A stretch of 64,000 nucleotides of DNA, taken from the NCBI RefSeq assembly GCF_016918735.1, contig NZ_JAFFPR010000029.1, forward strand, positions 31,711 through 95,710, read 5' to 3'. This document shows positions 33,867 through 42,155 of the stretch, piece by piece. The translations under genes and the position numbers were made by a program. How positions within the stretch are numbered: the first letter of the stretch is position 1; each line of letters begins with the position of its first letter. The notes under the pieces were generated by a model. It was not told the DNA's origin, did no database searches, and saw only the letters and a program-made list of their open reading frames with translations. Source of the DNA: Leptospira abararensis (GTDB taxonomy: Bacteria > Spirochaetota > Leptospiria > Leptospirales > Leptospiraceae).

Positions 33867-34365
33867 CTTCCGCAAGAACTGTATCGTAATTGGGTTCACT
33901 TCCAATTTCTGGTACAAGTTCTGTATACCGAATGATATCGTCTTTATCCACAACAAAGACAGCTCGTGCAGAAAGTCCTGCGAGCGGACCTGCAGCAATA
34001 TGAGTTCCATAATTTTTAGAAAAAGAAAAATCTTTGAATTGCGATCCAGTGATTAGATTCTCAGAATCGATTCCTTCTGTGGAGCAAAAACGTTTCATTG
34101 CGAAGGGTAAGTCACCAGAAATAATGAGAGTTGTGATTCCATTTTCTTTGGCTGCTCTTTCATTGAACTTTTTAGTTTCCAAAGCACAAACAGCTGTATC
34201 CAAACTTGGAACTGCTACTAAAATTTTTACCTTACCTGCTAGGTCTTTTAATGTAAGATCACCTAAATCTTGTTTTGCGACTCGGAAGTCGGGTGCTTTG
34301 TCCCCTGGTTTGGGAAGGTTTCCTTCGAGTGGAACGGGATTTCCTTTGAGTGTGACTTGTGCCAT
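33850..34365 (-). CDS. tpx: Thiol peroxidase (Tpx, atypical 2-Cys peroxiredoxin)
   Basis: A 171-residue peroxiredoxin that reduces hydroperoxides using thioredoxin. It has the N-terminal [12 protein letters not shown] typical of Tpx and the peroxidatic Cys in [16 protein letters not shown] (residue ~61). The resolving Cys is in MKRFCSTEG (residue ~95), and [23 protein letters not shown] is also characteristic (quoted in part). A strong AAGGAGATAAC ribosome-binding site precedes the ATG. It lies 36 bp downstream of a membrane-protein gene in the same direction and may be co-transcribed with it. Confidence 0.95.
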   Translation of the reverse strand: MAQVTLKGNPVPLEGNLPKPGDKAPDFRVAKQDLGDLTLKDLAGKVKILVAVPSLDTAVCALETKKFNERAAKENGITTLIISGDLPFAMKRFCSTEGIDSENLITGSQFKDFSFSKNYGTHIAAGPLAGLSARAVFVVDKDDIIRYTELVPEIGSEPNYDTVLAEAKKLV

Positions 34366-34401
34366 TGTTATCTCCTTTGTATTTAGACTAATTCTATTCT
34401 T

Positions 34402-35535
34402 TCAGTGAATCGATTCTTCGGGAAGGATTTTTTCCATCCATTGTAAAGATTCCGTAAGTTCTCCATTGCGAATGGTTTCACTTAAAATTCGTACTCGGTC
34501 GAGGAGCCAGGCCGGCGAGAGTTCAGTGATGTCTCGAAAGGCCTCTAATTCTTCTTTGTTTAAAGTTCCATCAAATGAGGAACAAAGGGCAAAGAGTGCA
34601 ATGGGCCATTTTCTTTCTTCCGTTGTTAGATTTTGGAAGGAATGTACAAACTCGGTCCAATCATCTAGATTAGTGAGTTTGTCCCTTTCTGGTAATAGGC
34701 CAATGAGCCCAAAAAGCAAGTATTCAAAGTTTGGGTGGAAGGTTTTTGTAAAAACAATGGAGAGAGCTACAGCTCGCACAGTTGATTCTATCAATGATTT
34801 AGTTCTCTCCTTTGATTTGATTTTTAACAACATCGCATGGGACAACTTTCTTGTAATGATTCGTTTGCGTAGTTCATACAAAATCATATAAGTGGTGACA
34901 CTGTCCCAAATTCCTGTCACAGGCCCTGAAATATATTCGATTAAAAACCGAAGTCCCGTCCTTCCTAGAAAAACCTTTAACAGAAGTTTAGCGAAAATAT
35001 TAGAAAGGAAAACTTTACTTTTATACAAAGCTGTTCGAAAGAATAAGGCCCTTTCATTTAAGTGTTTGTAAGGATCAATTCCATACAAACGGATCCTGGG
35101 GTCGGGAATTTCTAAAACTAAACGTGCCATCATTCCAGGAATGGGGGTGATGAGCTCTGGTTCTTCGGCAAGTGCAACATCCGCATACTTTGCCATCCGA
35201 AAGGAAAGATAAAATCCTAATCGAAAGAGGAGATAAAATTCAAGTACGGTTGCCAAAACCAAAAGGAAAAAAAAACCTAAAAGTGCAGGATAGGAGAGGG
35301 AATTTAGGGGCCAAAACGCGAGTGGGGGAAGATAAGTACAAAAATAAACAAAGGCAATGGAAGGCAAAAACCCAATCCAAAAAGACCAAAAAATGCCCCA
35401 AAGAAGGAGAGCTCGCGAATGGTAGGCAAAACTTTTCCCAGAATCTTCGAGTTTCCCCGAGCGAGAACCAATGGTGATGAGAACACGACGACCCCACTGT
35501 TCTAAAAAACCCGGTTTGTAACGTTCTGTACTCAT
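34402..35535 (-). CDS. Conserved Leptospira membrane protein (unknown function)
   Basis: A 377-residue protein with two transmembrane regions, residues ~43-72 and ~82-115, and a large cytoplasmic remainder. I recognise it only as resembling a Leptospira-conserved family. The C-terminal ~100 residues (WPIALFALCSSFDGTLNKEE, then LEAFRDITELSPAWLLDR) have the helical look of a TerB-like domain, which is uncertain. It sits upstream of tpx on the same strand and is divergent from the desaturase gene, 58 bp away. No function can be assigned. Confidence 0.7.
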   Translation of the reverse strand: MSTERYKPGFLEQWGRRVLITIGSRSGKLEDSGKSFAYHSRALLLWGIFWSFWIGFLPSIAFVYFCTYLPPLAFWPLNSLSYPALLGFFFLLVLATVLEFYLLFRLGFYLSFRMAKYADVALAEEPELITPIPGMMARLVLEIPDPRIRLYGIDPYKHLNERALFFRTALYKSKVFLSNIFAKLLLKVFLGRTGLRFLIEYISGPVTGIWDSVTTYMILYELRKRIITRKLSHAMLLKIKSKERTKSLIESTVRAVALSIVFTKTFHPNFEYLLFGLIGLLPERDKLTNLDDWTEFVHSFQNLTTEERKWPIALFALCSSFDGTLNKEELEAFRDITELSPAWLLDRVRILSETIRNGELTESLQWMEKILPEESIH

Positions 35536-35593
35536 ATTTTTTGCAACCGATATCCTGGTTTGGGACTCTCATTCCATCAAACAGGAATTCTCT

Positions 35594-36682
35594 ATGACGA
35601 CACAAGCTGAAATCAAAATCAAAGAACCCATCGATTGGGTCACGACTCTATTTTTACTCACATCTCCTCTGGTGGGGATCTTCGGAACTCTCTATTTCTA
35701 TCTTTATGAAACCATTCACTTGGGCACTTGGTCCTTATTTGTGTTTTATTTTTTTGCAACGGGAATGGGAATCACCGTAGGGTATCACAGACTTTTCTCT
35801 CATAAAGCTTATGAAGCAAAATTTCTCGTCAAACTTTGGTTACTCCTTTTTGGAGCTGCTGCTTTCCAATCAACTGCTCTCGAATGGAGTGAAGACCACC
35901 GCCTCCACCATAGATTTGTAGATACTGACAAAGACCCTTATTCCATTAAAAAAGGATTTTGGTATGCTCATATTGGTTGGTTGTTTCGCAAAAGAAAGTA
36001 TGTACAACAAGGGGTGCAAGATTTAGTGAACGATCGGCTGGTGTTTTGGCAACATAAACATTTTTATTCCATTGCAATCTTTATGTGTTTTATCCTTCCA
36101 GGCCTTATCACTATGTTATGGGGTTCTTTTTGGGAAGGATTTTTTGTAGCAGGGTTCCTCAGGCTTTTTATAGTTCATCAGTTCACGTTTTTTATCAACA
36201 GTGCTTGTCATGTTTGGGGAGAACGAACTTTCTCCAAAGAACAAACCGCTCGCGATAATTGGATTATCGCCTTTTTTACGTTTGGTGAAGGTTTTCACAA
36301 CTTCCATCACGAATTCCAATCTGACTATAGAAATGGAATCCGTTGGTTTGATTATGATCCATCCAAATGGATGATAAAAGGCCTTTCCTTTTTGGGTCTT
36401 ACATATAACTTAAAAAAAGTTTCTGAAGAAAAAATCTTACAAAAAACTATGTTTTTAAAGGAAAAAGAAACCCTTCATAAATATACAAATGTAGGGGAAG
36501 AAAAACTTCGTCTTTGGGAAGAACAACTCGCAAGTTTACGTGAGTCTGCCGTGCAAGAATACCAAAAATGGAAACAAGCAAAACAGACTTCCGGTGATAA
36601 AGAAGTAGGCGTTTTACGAATGAAATTTGAAGAAACGAAAGCTAGTTGGGAAAAACTTCTTAGCAGACCACTTTTTTCTTAA
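35594..36682 (+). CDS. Acyl-CoA / fatty acid desaturase
   Basis: A 362-residue di-iron membrane enzyme that introduces a double bond into acyl chains. The three histidine boxes are HRLFSH, HRLHHRF and HNFHHEF, in the order and spacing of stearoyl-CoA delta-9 desaturases. Four membrane helices flank the first two boxes. The C-terminal ~75 residues are a lysine/glutamate-rich coiled coil outside the catalytic core. It overlaps the convergent histidine kinase by 4 bp. It probably adjusts membrane fluidity; regiospecificity cannot be read from the sequence. Confidence 0.92.
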   Translation: MTTQAEIKIKEPIDWVTTLFLLTSPLVGIFGTLYFYLYETIHLGTWSLFVFYFFATGMGITVGYHRLFSHKAYEAKFLVKLWLLLFGAAAFQSTALEWSEDHRLHHRFVDTDKDPYSIKKGFWYAHIGWLFRKRKYVQQGVQDLVNDRLVFWQHKHFYSIAIFMCFILPGLITMLWGSFWEGFFVAGFLRLFIVHQFTFFINSACHVWGERTFSKEQTARDNWIIAFFTFGEGFHNFHHEFQSDYRNGIRWFDYDPSKWMIKGLSFLGLTYNLKKVSEEKILQKTMFLKEKETLHKYTNVGEEKLRLWEEQLASLRESAVQEYQKWKQAKQTSGDKEVGVLRMKFEETKASWEKLLSRPLFS

Positions 36683-38505
36683 CCTCGAATCTCCCGGAAG
36701 ATTTCTTTCGGGATACTAGGAACGTCTCCTGGGCCAACTAACGGTAGATATACCATAAACAAAGTTCGTCCAGGTGCTGATTCTACTTCAATCCTGCCTT
36801 TGTGTTTTTCAATAATCCCCTTCACAATCCCAAGTCCAAGCCCTGTTCCTTCCCCCTGGTCTTTTGTGGTAAAAAATGGATCCCAAATTTTATCTTTAAT
36901 TTCAGTGGGGATTCCCGACCCATTGTCCTCAAAACTTATGAGTACATATTCTTCTCCCACCCTTCTGGAGGATATGGTAAGTTTTGGATGATCTATTTTT
37001 TTCATCGCATGGATGGCATTGGTGATGAGGTTTGTCCACACTTGGTTCAGTTCATCAATATTACAGCGAACTGGAGGAATACTTCCGTAAACCCTTTCAA
37101 TTTCCACTCCATGTTTGATTTGGTTTTGCATAATAACAAGAGTGTTTTCTAATCCTTCATGTAGATCGCATTCAGCATAGGATGCCTGCCCCAAGTGGGA
37201 ATAATACTTTAGTGCTTTGACAATACGAACAATATTACGAATGGCATATTTGATGTTTTTAATATTTCTTTGTAGGCTTAAAGTATTCTTTAACATCTCA
37301 AAGGTTTCTTTCCCACCCGATTTCCAAATCCGCAAGAGCTCTTCTTGCATATGCAAAAGATGATGATCGATAAGAAAAGTAGATAAATCCGAAGCATCAT
37401 TTTCTGGAATCCCATCTTGGATAAAACGAAACTTGGTTTCTTTTTTTAATTTGAACTTATCTTTGGGATCGATTTTTGCTGCGGGATCTTCTTTTACAAA
37501 ACTAAAGAGAATGTCTAAGTAAATGGAACGAAAGTCGGGATTTTGGATGAGGTAAGAAATGTCCCCCAGGTGAGACAAAACAAACACTAAGTTTGCATCC
37601 AAGTTGTCAGCGGCCCCGTTGATGACTGCCGCAGGAGTATTGATTTCATGAGCAATGCCTGCCACCATCACCCCAAGAGAAGCCATCTTTTCAGATTGGA
37701 CAAGATGGGCTTGGGTTTCTTCTAATTCTTTGGTTCGTTCTCTTACTTTCGCTTCCAAGGTTTCTGTTAAATTTAACAACTGTTGGTAAATCATAGAATT
37801 AGAAAGAGACATGAGGGAAACTGCGAGGATTTCTAAAATAATTTCGATTTCCTCTATATCATAAATTTTTCCTTCTTTGTGTTTTCCAAGAAGGATAAAC
37901 CCAACAAGGCTTGACTTAATCGAAAGTGTGGCCACTAACTCTGATTTGGTTTCTTTGAAAAAATCTAATGCTTGTTTGGCTATTTTTTCATGATTGGGAG
38001 AGGCAAATTGGAGAAAGTTTTCCTTGATATGGATTCCTTCTCTTTCGGATAACCAGAGTAAAAAAGGATTAAACACAGGAATCGAAGGTAGTTCCGAAAA
38101 CTTTTGGTTTCGTGATTCCAAAAAGGGTCTGGGCCGAAATTGTCCCTCTCTTTCGTCCCAAGTGTACACTTGTACAAAGTCTGCTGGAATCTTTGACTCA
38201 AGGAATTGGCTTATGGTTTGGCTGATTTGGTCTGGGTCATTGAAGGAAATGAGTTCTTCTTTGAATTTTTCTAAGGCAAACAGGTTTTGGACGAGTTCAT
38301 CACGTTTTTTTGGTTTTTCTGTGGTTTGTGATTCTGTTTTTCGCCTTAAAAAATACAAAAGGGAAATTGTCAAAAGTCCCATGGCAGATGCAAAAAAGGA
38401 GAAGGGTTTTGTGGAATCTGTGCTGCTGAAAGCATAAGCCAAAACAAACCAGCCAAAAGACGAAAGGATTATGATTCCCAAAGGAAAGAAAACTTGTGTT
38501 TGCAT
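36679..38505 (-). CDS. Membrane sensor histidine kinase with GAF-like domain
   Basis: A 608-residue kinase. Two transmembrane helices occupy residues 5-55. A GAF-like region spans ~75-230, and a coiled coil (LLNLTETLEAKVRERTKELE) leads to the H-box GIAHEINTPAAVINGAADNL with the phosphorylated His. After an unusually long dimerisation region come the N-box LITNAIHAMKK, G1-box FEDNGSGIP and G2-box GEGTGLGLGIVKGIIEKHKG. No response regulator is adjacent. Signal and partner are unknown. It lies divergent to rsgA. Confidence 0.9.
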   Translation of the reverse strand: MQTQVFFPLGIIILSSFGWFVLAYAFSSTDSTKPFSFFASAMGLLTISLLYFLRRKTESQTTEKPKKRDELVQNLFALEKFKEELISFNDPDQISQTISQFLESKIPADFVQVYTWDEREGQFRPRPFLESRNQKFSELPSIPVFNPFLLWLSEREGIHIKENFLQFASPNHEKIAKQALDFFKETKSELVATLSIKSSLVGFILLGKHKEGKIYDIEEIEIILEILAVSLMSLSNSMIYQQLLNLTETLEAKVRERTKELEETQAHLVQSEKMASLGVMVAGIAHEINTPAAVINGAADNLDANLVFVLSHLGDISYLIQNPDFRSIYLDILFSFVKEDPAAKIDPKDKFKLKKETKFRFIQDGIPENDASDLSTFLIDHHLLHMQEELLRIWKSGGKETFEMLKNTLSLQRNIKNIKYAIRNIVRIVKALKYYSHLGQASYAECDLHEGLENTLVIMQNQIKHGVEIERVYGSIPPVRCNIDELNQVWTNLITNAIHAMKKIDHPKLTISSRRVGEEYVLISFEDNGSGIPTEIKDKIWDPFFTTKDQGEGTGLGLGIVKGIIEKHKGRIEVESAPGRTLFMVYLPLVGPGDVPSIPKEIFREIRG

Positions 38506-38554
38506 GTCATCTGTATAGAATGTAAGAACTAGATTATTTTAATGAAGAATCCAC

Positions 38555-39508
38555 TTGGGTAAAGAACTATTTACAATCGCTCGCATCTTCGGAGCTTATT
38601 ACGAAATTTATTCAGAAGGAACTGCGTACGCCCGCGCCATTCTTAAGGGTAAGTTGCGGTTAAAGGATTCAGGGGAGCGCCATCCTTTTGTTGTTGGAGA
38701 TATGGTTCTTGCCGAAAAGTCTTCTGGGGAAGAGTGGGTCATCTCGGAACGAATGGAACGAAAGAATTACCTAACAAGAAAGAGTGATCGGGGCGATAGT
38801 CATGTGTTATGTGCTAACTTAGACCAGCTAGCCATCCTTGCTTCTTGTAAAGATCCCGAAACAAAACCTGGATTTATCGACCGGTTGCTTGCGGCTGCTT
38901 ATCATACAGAAATCCCCCCTCTCATTATTTTTACCAAAAAAGATCTCATCTCCGAGGAAGAAATCGAAGAACGCGAAGTTTACTATCGTGAGTTAGGTTA
39001 CGAAGTTATGACAGTCTCTCTTCTCTCGGAAGAATCTATCCAGCCTTTATGGGAAAGGATCCGTGGGAAACGAACCTTTTTATGCGGAAACTCGGGAGTG
39101 GGGAAATCTACTCTCATGAATCATCTTCATAAAAAGACAGTCCAAAGGACAAACCTTGTGAGTGGGTCGACCAAAAAAGGAAAACATACCACCACCAATT
39201 CCTTTGCCCTGTTTTTGGAAGAAAACACAGTTCTTATCGATTCCCCAGGAGTCAAAGAATGGGGAATCTTACACCTGACGCCTGTTGAACTTTGGGAAAG
39301 TTTCCCCGAATTACGAAAGATTAAAGAAACTTGTAAGGAAATTTATTGCTGTGAACTGGGTTCTGAATGTTCCATGCGAAAACACCTAAACGAGTCTATG
39401 GATGAAACCCGAAAAAAGAGCTTAGAATCCATGATTGAGAGCCTAGAGAATCCCCATAGAGTGACGAGAAGAGACCATTGGTCCAAAGCTGTCACAAAAA
39501 GGCATTAG
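38555..39508 (+). CDS. rsgA: Ribosome small subunit-dependent GTPase A
   Basis: A 317-residue circularly permuted GTPase that helps late 30S maturation. An N-terminal OB-fold (residues 1-75) precedes the G-domain. The permuted order is visible: G4 IIFTKKDL, G1 CGNSGVGKSTLMNHL, G2 region TKKGKHTTTNS, G3 LIDSPGVKEWG. The C-terminal zinc knuckle CKEIYCCELGSECSMRKHLN follows. It starts with TTG at 38555. An out-of-frame ATG at 38542 opens a six-codon frame (MKNPLG) that ends just inside rsgA and might modulate translation, although this may be chance. Confidence 0.92.
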   Translation: MGKELFTIARIFGAYYEIYSEGTAYARAILKGKLRLKDSGERHPFVVGDMVLAEKSSGEEWVISERMERKNYLTRKSDRGDSHVLCANLDQLAILASCKDPETKPGFIDRLLAAAYHTEIPPLIIFTKKDLISEEEIEEREVYYRELGYEVMTVSLLSEESIQPLWERIRGKRTFLCGNSGVGKSTLMNHLHKKTVQRTNLVSGSTKKGKHTTTNSFALFLEENTVLIDSPGVKEWGILHLTPVELWESFPELRKIKETCKEIYCCELGSECSMRKHLNESMDETRKKSLESMIESLENPHRVTRRDHWSKAVTKRH

Positions 39509-39517
39509 GGAAAAGAG

Positions 39518-39546
39518 TTGCCAAGCCTTCAGTTGTTATCTATGAT
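39518..39546 (+). promoter_or_regulatory. Sigma-70-type promoter of the FecR-PEGA-TPR operon
   Basis: TTGCCA (39518-39523), a 17-bp spacer and TATGAT (39541-39546) lie directly upstream of a strong GGAGGAAGG ribosome-binding site and the FecR lipoprotein ATG at 39574. The match to the sigma-70 consensus and spacing is the best seen in the window. Confidence 0.65.
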
Positions 39547-39573
39547 TAGAATGTTATTTCCGGAGGAAGGAAT

Positions 39574-40545
39574 ATGAAACGTACAATGATCAATCAGTTG
39601 TTGGTAATGGGATTTGTGGCAATTTTTGCCATGTTTTTTACTGCCTGCCAAAAAGATTCCAAGGAATCTGTAACAAATGTTACAGATAAGTCCCAACAAG
39701 AAAGTAATGTCGTTGTTGCCTTTGTAAAAGGTGATGTCGTTGTGATCCGCGAAAGTGGACAAGTGAAACCAAACTTGGGTGATGTGTTGACTTCTAAAGA
39801 TACCATCGTCACCGGTCAAAATGGTTCTGTGGAAATCCTTGTGGGTGAAGACGGAGTTTTGAAATTAAACAAAAATACTTCTCTTAGTGTAAGCCAAGCG
39901 TTTGCAGCAAACGATGGTTCACGCGCGACAGAAGTGAACATGCAATACGGAAAACTTGTGACTGTTCTTCGCAAAGAAAGAAAAACAGAATCTTTCAGTG
40001 TAGTCACTCCGACTTCCATTGCGGGTGTTCGTGGAACGATCTTCCTAACCAATGTAGAAAATCCTTCGGCTAAAGGTGGAAACGTTGCTTGTGGTTCTGG
40101 AAACTGCGTAGTGAAATATACTGTCCTTGATGGTGCGGTTGCTATCCGTAAATCAAACTCAGAAAACGAAATCGTTGTCGACAAACAGAAAACAGCTGAA
40201 GTCGGAAATGAAACTAAACTTTCTGATAAAATGATCAAACCAATGGACAAACAATCCCTAACAGAAATGAAAGAAATGTTGGCTTTTGAAAATACTAAGA
40301 TGTTACAGTTTGAGTCTCTTGCAAATGAGCTAAGAACCAACAACGAAGAACTTCAAAAACTAAACATTGGATCTTCTGTAGAAGAATTGGAAAAAGCAGC
40401 GAAAAATCGAGAGATCACTAAATCTAAATCAGACGAAGTCATTACAACTGCTAAGTCCATCGAAGATTCAAAATACATCAAAAAAGATGTTCAGAAAGAT
40501 TCCCTAAAATTAGCACCTAAAGAGAGTTTTGATAAGACGAAATGA
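39574..40545 (+). CDS. FecR-domain lipoprotein
   Basis: A 323-residue protein with lipoprotein signal (lipobox FTAC, Cys25) and a FecR-like domain over residues ~45-210. The evidence is VVVAFVKGDVVVIRESGQV, LTSKDTIVTGQNGSVEIL, and the hallmark TPTSIAGVRGTIFLTNV. The C-terminal ~110 residues are a charged helix. In Leptospira, FecR-domain lipoproteins are common and do not act with a FecI sigma factor, so a structural or sensing role in the envelope is more likely. It is first in a three-gene operon; its TGA overlaps the next ATG (ATGA). Confidence 0.88.
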   Translation: MKRTMINQLLVMGFVAIFAMFFTACQKDSKESVTNVTDKSQQESNVVVAFVKGDVVVIRESGQVKPNLGDVLTSKDTIVTGQNGSVEILVGEDGVLKLNKNTSLSVSQAFAANDGSRATEVNMQYGKLVTVLRKERKTESFSVVTPTSIAGVRGTIFLTNVENPSAKGGNVACGSGNCVVKYTVLDGAVAIRKSNSENEIVVDKQKTAEVGNETKLSDKMIKPMDKQSLTEMKEMLAFENTKMLQFESLANELRTNNEELQKLNIGSSVEELEKAAKNREITKSKSDEVITTAKSIEDSKYIKKDVQKDSLKLAPKESFDKTK

Positions 40546-42155
40546 GATATGTTTATTTACCGGTCCTTTGTTTTTTAGTCGGTTATTGTTCCTCGGTCAC
40601 AAAGATCGAAACTTTAAATCGAAGTTTTACAAAACCTAAGTTCATCACTCCAGAACTGGGTGAGTCGGAACCCCTTCCTTCGGGCAGAGATTACAAAGAA
40701 CGACTGGTAAATAAATCCACTCCTCATTTTTCCCTCCTCTGGAAACAAGTTCCAGAGGGGTTTTCTAAATCTGATTTATTGTTACTCGAAGAGAAAGTCC
40801 TCTTCCCACACAACAAACTCGGGTTATATAAAAAAGCTCCCAAAGATTCAGATCCAAAATTTAACGAAGTTTCCGACTTAGATTTGGTATTGGAACTTTC
40901 TCTTACTCGCAATGCCGAAAGACATTCAGTGGAAGTCCAGTACAAAGATCCAGTTTTGTCACAAAACTTTGGGAAGGCGATCTTTGTTTACCAAGAGGAA
41001 AAAGAACCTGTTGTTAAATCTTTAAAATCCTTTGATGTTTTCCATGGCAAAAGACAACTCCAACCTTTGACGGGAAGTGTCCCTGCTTATTTTGCAGAAG
41101 TATCTTCTCCATCAGAAGATGAATTGCGTAATTATTTTACCTCCTCTTTGCGAGGAAATGCCTCTGTGTTTTCCACCTCACCCGGAACCACCATTTACTT
41201 AGATGGCGTGGAAGTGGGCAAAGCTCCTTTACTTTCTTATCCTCTCATCAATGGAAAACATACCCTTTCCTTTGCAAAACCCGGGAAAGATCCGGTCAAA
41301 CGAAACATCTTGATTCGTGCAGGGAAAACCACACGTGTGTTCCAAGAGTGGAATGATGATATCTCTCAAGGAACCATCGTCATTTCTAGTTTTCCTGCCG
41401 GTCTTGATATCGTAGTGGATGGTCAGAAAAAAGGAAAAACTCAATATGCGGAGTCGGGTGTTCCTTACGGCAGTTATCCGATCCAATTCATTCGCACCCA
41501 AAAAGATTCTAACTTTGAATATGCAAAAGCGGGTATCAAAATTAGACCAAAACAAATCACATCCATTGCCTTACCTATCTCTCTCGAAGATGGAGTGGGT
41601 TGGGAATCAGAAGAGTTTTGGAACCTAACATCGGCTTCTCCCAATTTTTCGGCCACTTTCCCTGGCAAACTTACCTTTGCCAAAAACAAAGACCTTCCTA
41701 CCGGCTGGTATGGAGTGTATTCAGAAGACCTCATTCCTGATTATCTGGAAGCCGAACTAGTGTTAGATCTTGAAAAAGATTTGAATGGTGCCGTTGGCCT
41801 TTCTTTTACCGACCACAGCCAAAATGCCATCCTTATCTATGTCGATAAAACAGACTTTCATATCATCAAGTTTTCTTCGGAAGAAAAAGAAGCCCCTGTA
41901 CGTTCCTCTTTTCGTTGGAACAAAGAAGACCCCCTCAAAGGTAGAAGTATCAAACTTTCTACCGATATAGAAAAGAAGATGATTCGTTTGTCTTTGGGTA
42001 ATAAAACCGTGGAAGAACTTCCATGGAACTTCGAAACTTTTTGGAATTTAGGAGTGTTAACTCCGCATAACGCACCGGTTACGGGCACACCTCTTCGAGG
42101 TTTAAAAATACGATATCCTGATATGGTTAAGTTTGAGGAAAGGCTCCAAAAATGA
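40542..42155 (+). CDS. PEGA-domain lipoprotein
   Basis: A 537-residue protein with signal peptide MRYVYLPVLCFLVGYC (lipid Cys16). Two PEGA-type beta modules lie in the middle: STSPGTTIYLDGVEVGKAPL near residue 210 and SSFPAGLDIVVDGQKKGKTQ near residue 285. PEGA modules bind or present at cell walls and surfaces. The C-terminal ~180 residues (AELVLDLEKDLNGAVGLSF and onward) resemble a concanavalin-like beta-sandwich. Both gene borders are ATGA overlaps, so synthesis is coupled with the FecR lipoprotein and the TPR lipoprotein. Function is unknown beyond envelope location. Confidence 0.82.
   Translation: MRYVYLPVLCFLVGYCSSVTKIETLNRSFTKPKFITPELGESEPLPSGRDYKERLVNKSTPHFSLLWKQVPEGFSKSDLLLLEEKVLFPHNKLGLYKKAPKDSDPKFNEVSDLDLVLELSLTRNAERHSVEVQYKDPVLSQNFGKAIFVYQEEKEPVVKSLKSFDVFHGKRQLQPLTGSVPAYFAEVSSPSEDELRNYFTSSLRGNASVFSTSPGTTIYLDGVEVGKAPLLSYPLINGKHTLSFAKPGKDPVKRNILIRAGKTTRVFQEWNDDISQGTIVISSFPAGLDIVVDGQKKGKTQYAESGVPYGSYPIQFIRTQKDSNFEYAKAGIKIRPKQITSIALPISLEDGVGWESEEFWNLTSASPNFSATFPGKLTFAKNKDLPTGWYGVYSEDLIPDYLEAELVLDLEKDLNGAVGLSFTDHSQNAILIYVDKTDFHIIKFSSEEKEAPVRSSFRWNKEDPLKGRSIKLSTDIEKKMIRLSLGNKTVEELPWNFETFWNLGVLTPHNAPVTGTPLRGLKIRYPDMVKFEERLQK

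Noticed and set aside
38542..38562. Six-codon upstream frame (MKNPLG) overlapping the rsgA start as a regulatory leader peptide
   Set aside because: Too short and with no hairpin or codon pattern supporting attenuation; may be chance. Mentioned only in the rsgA entry.
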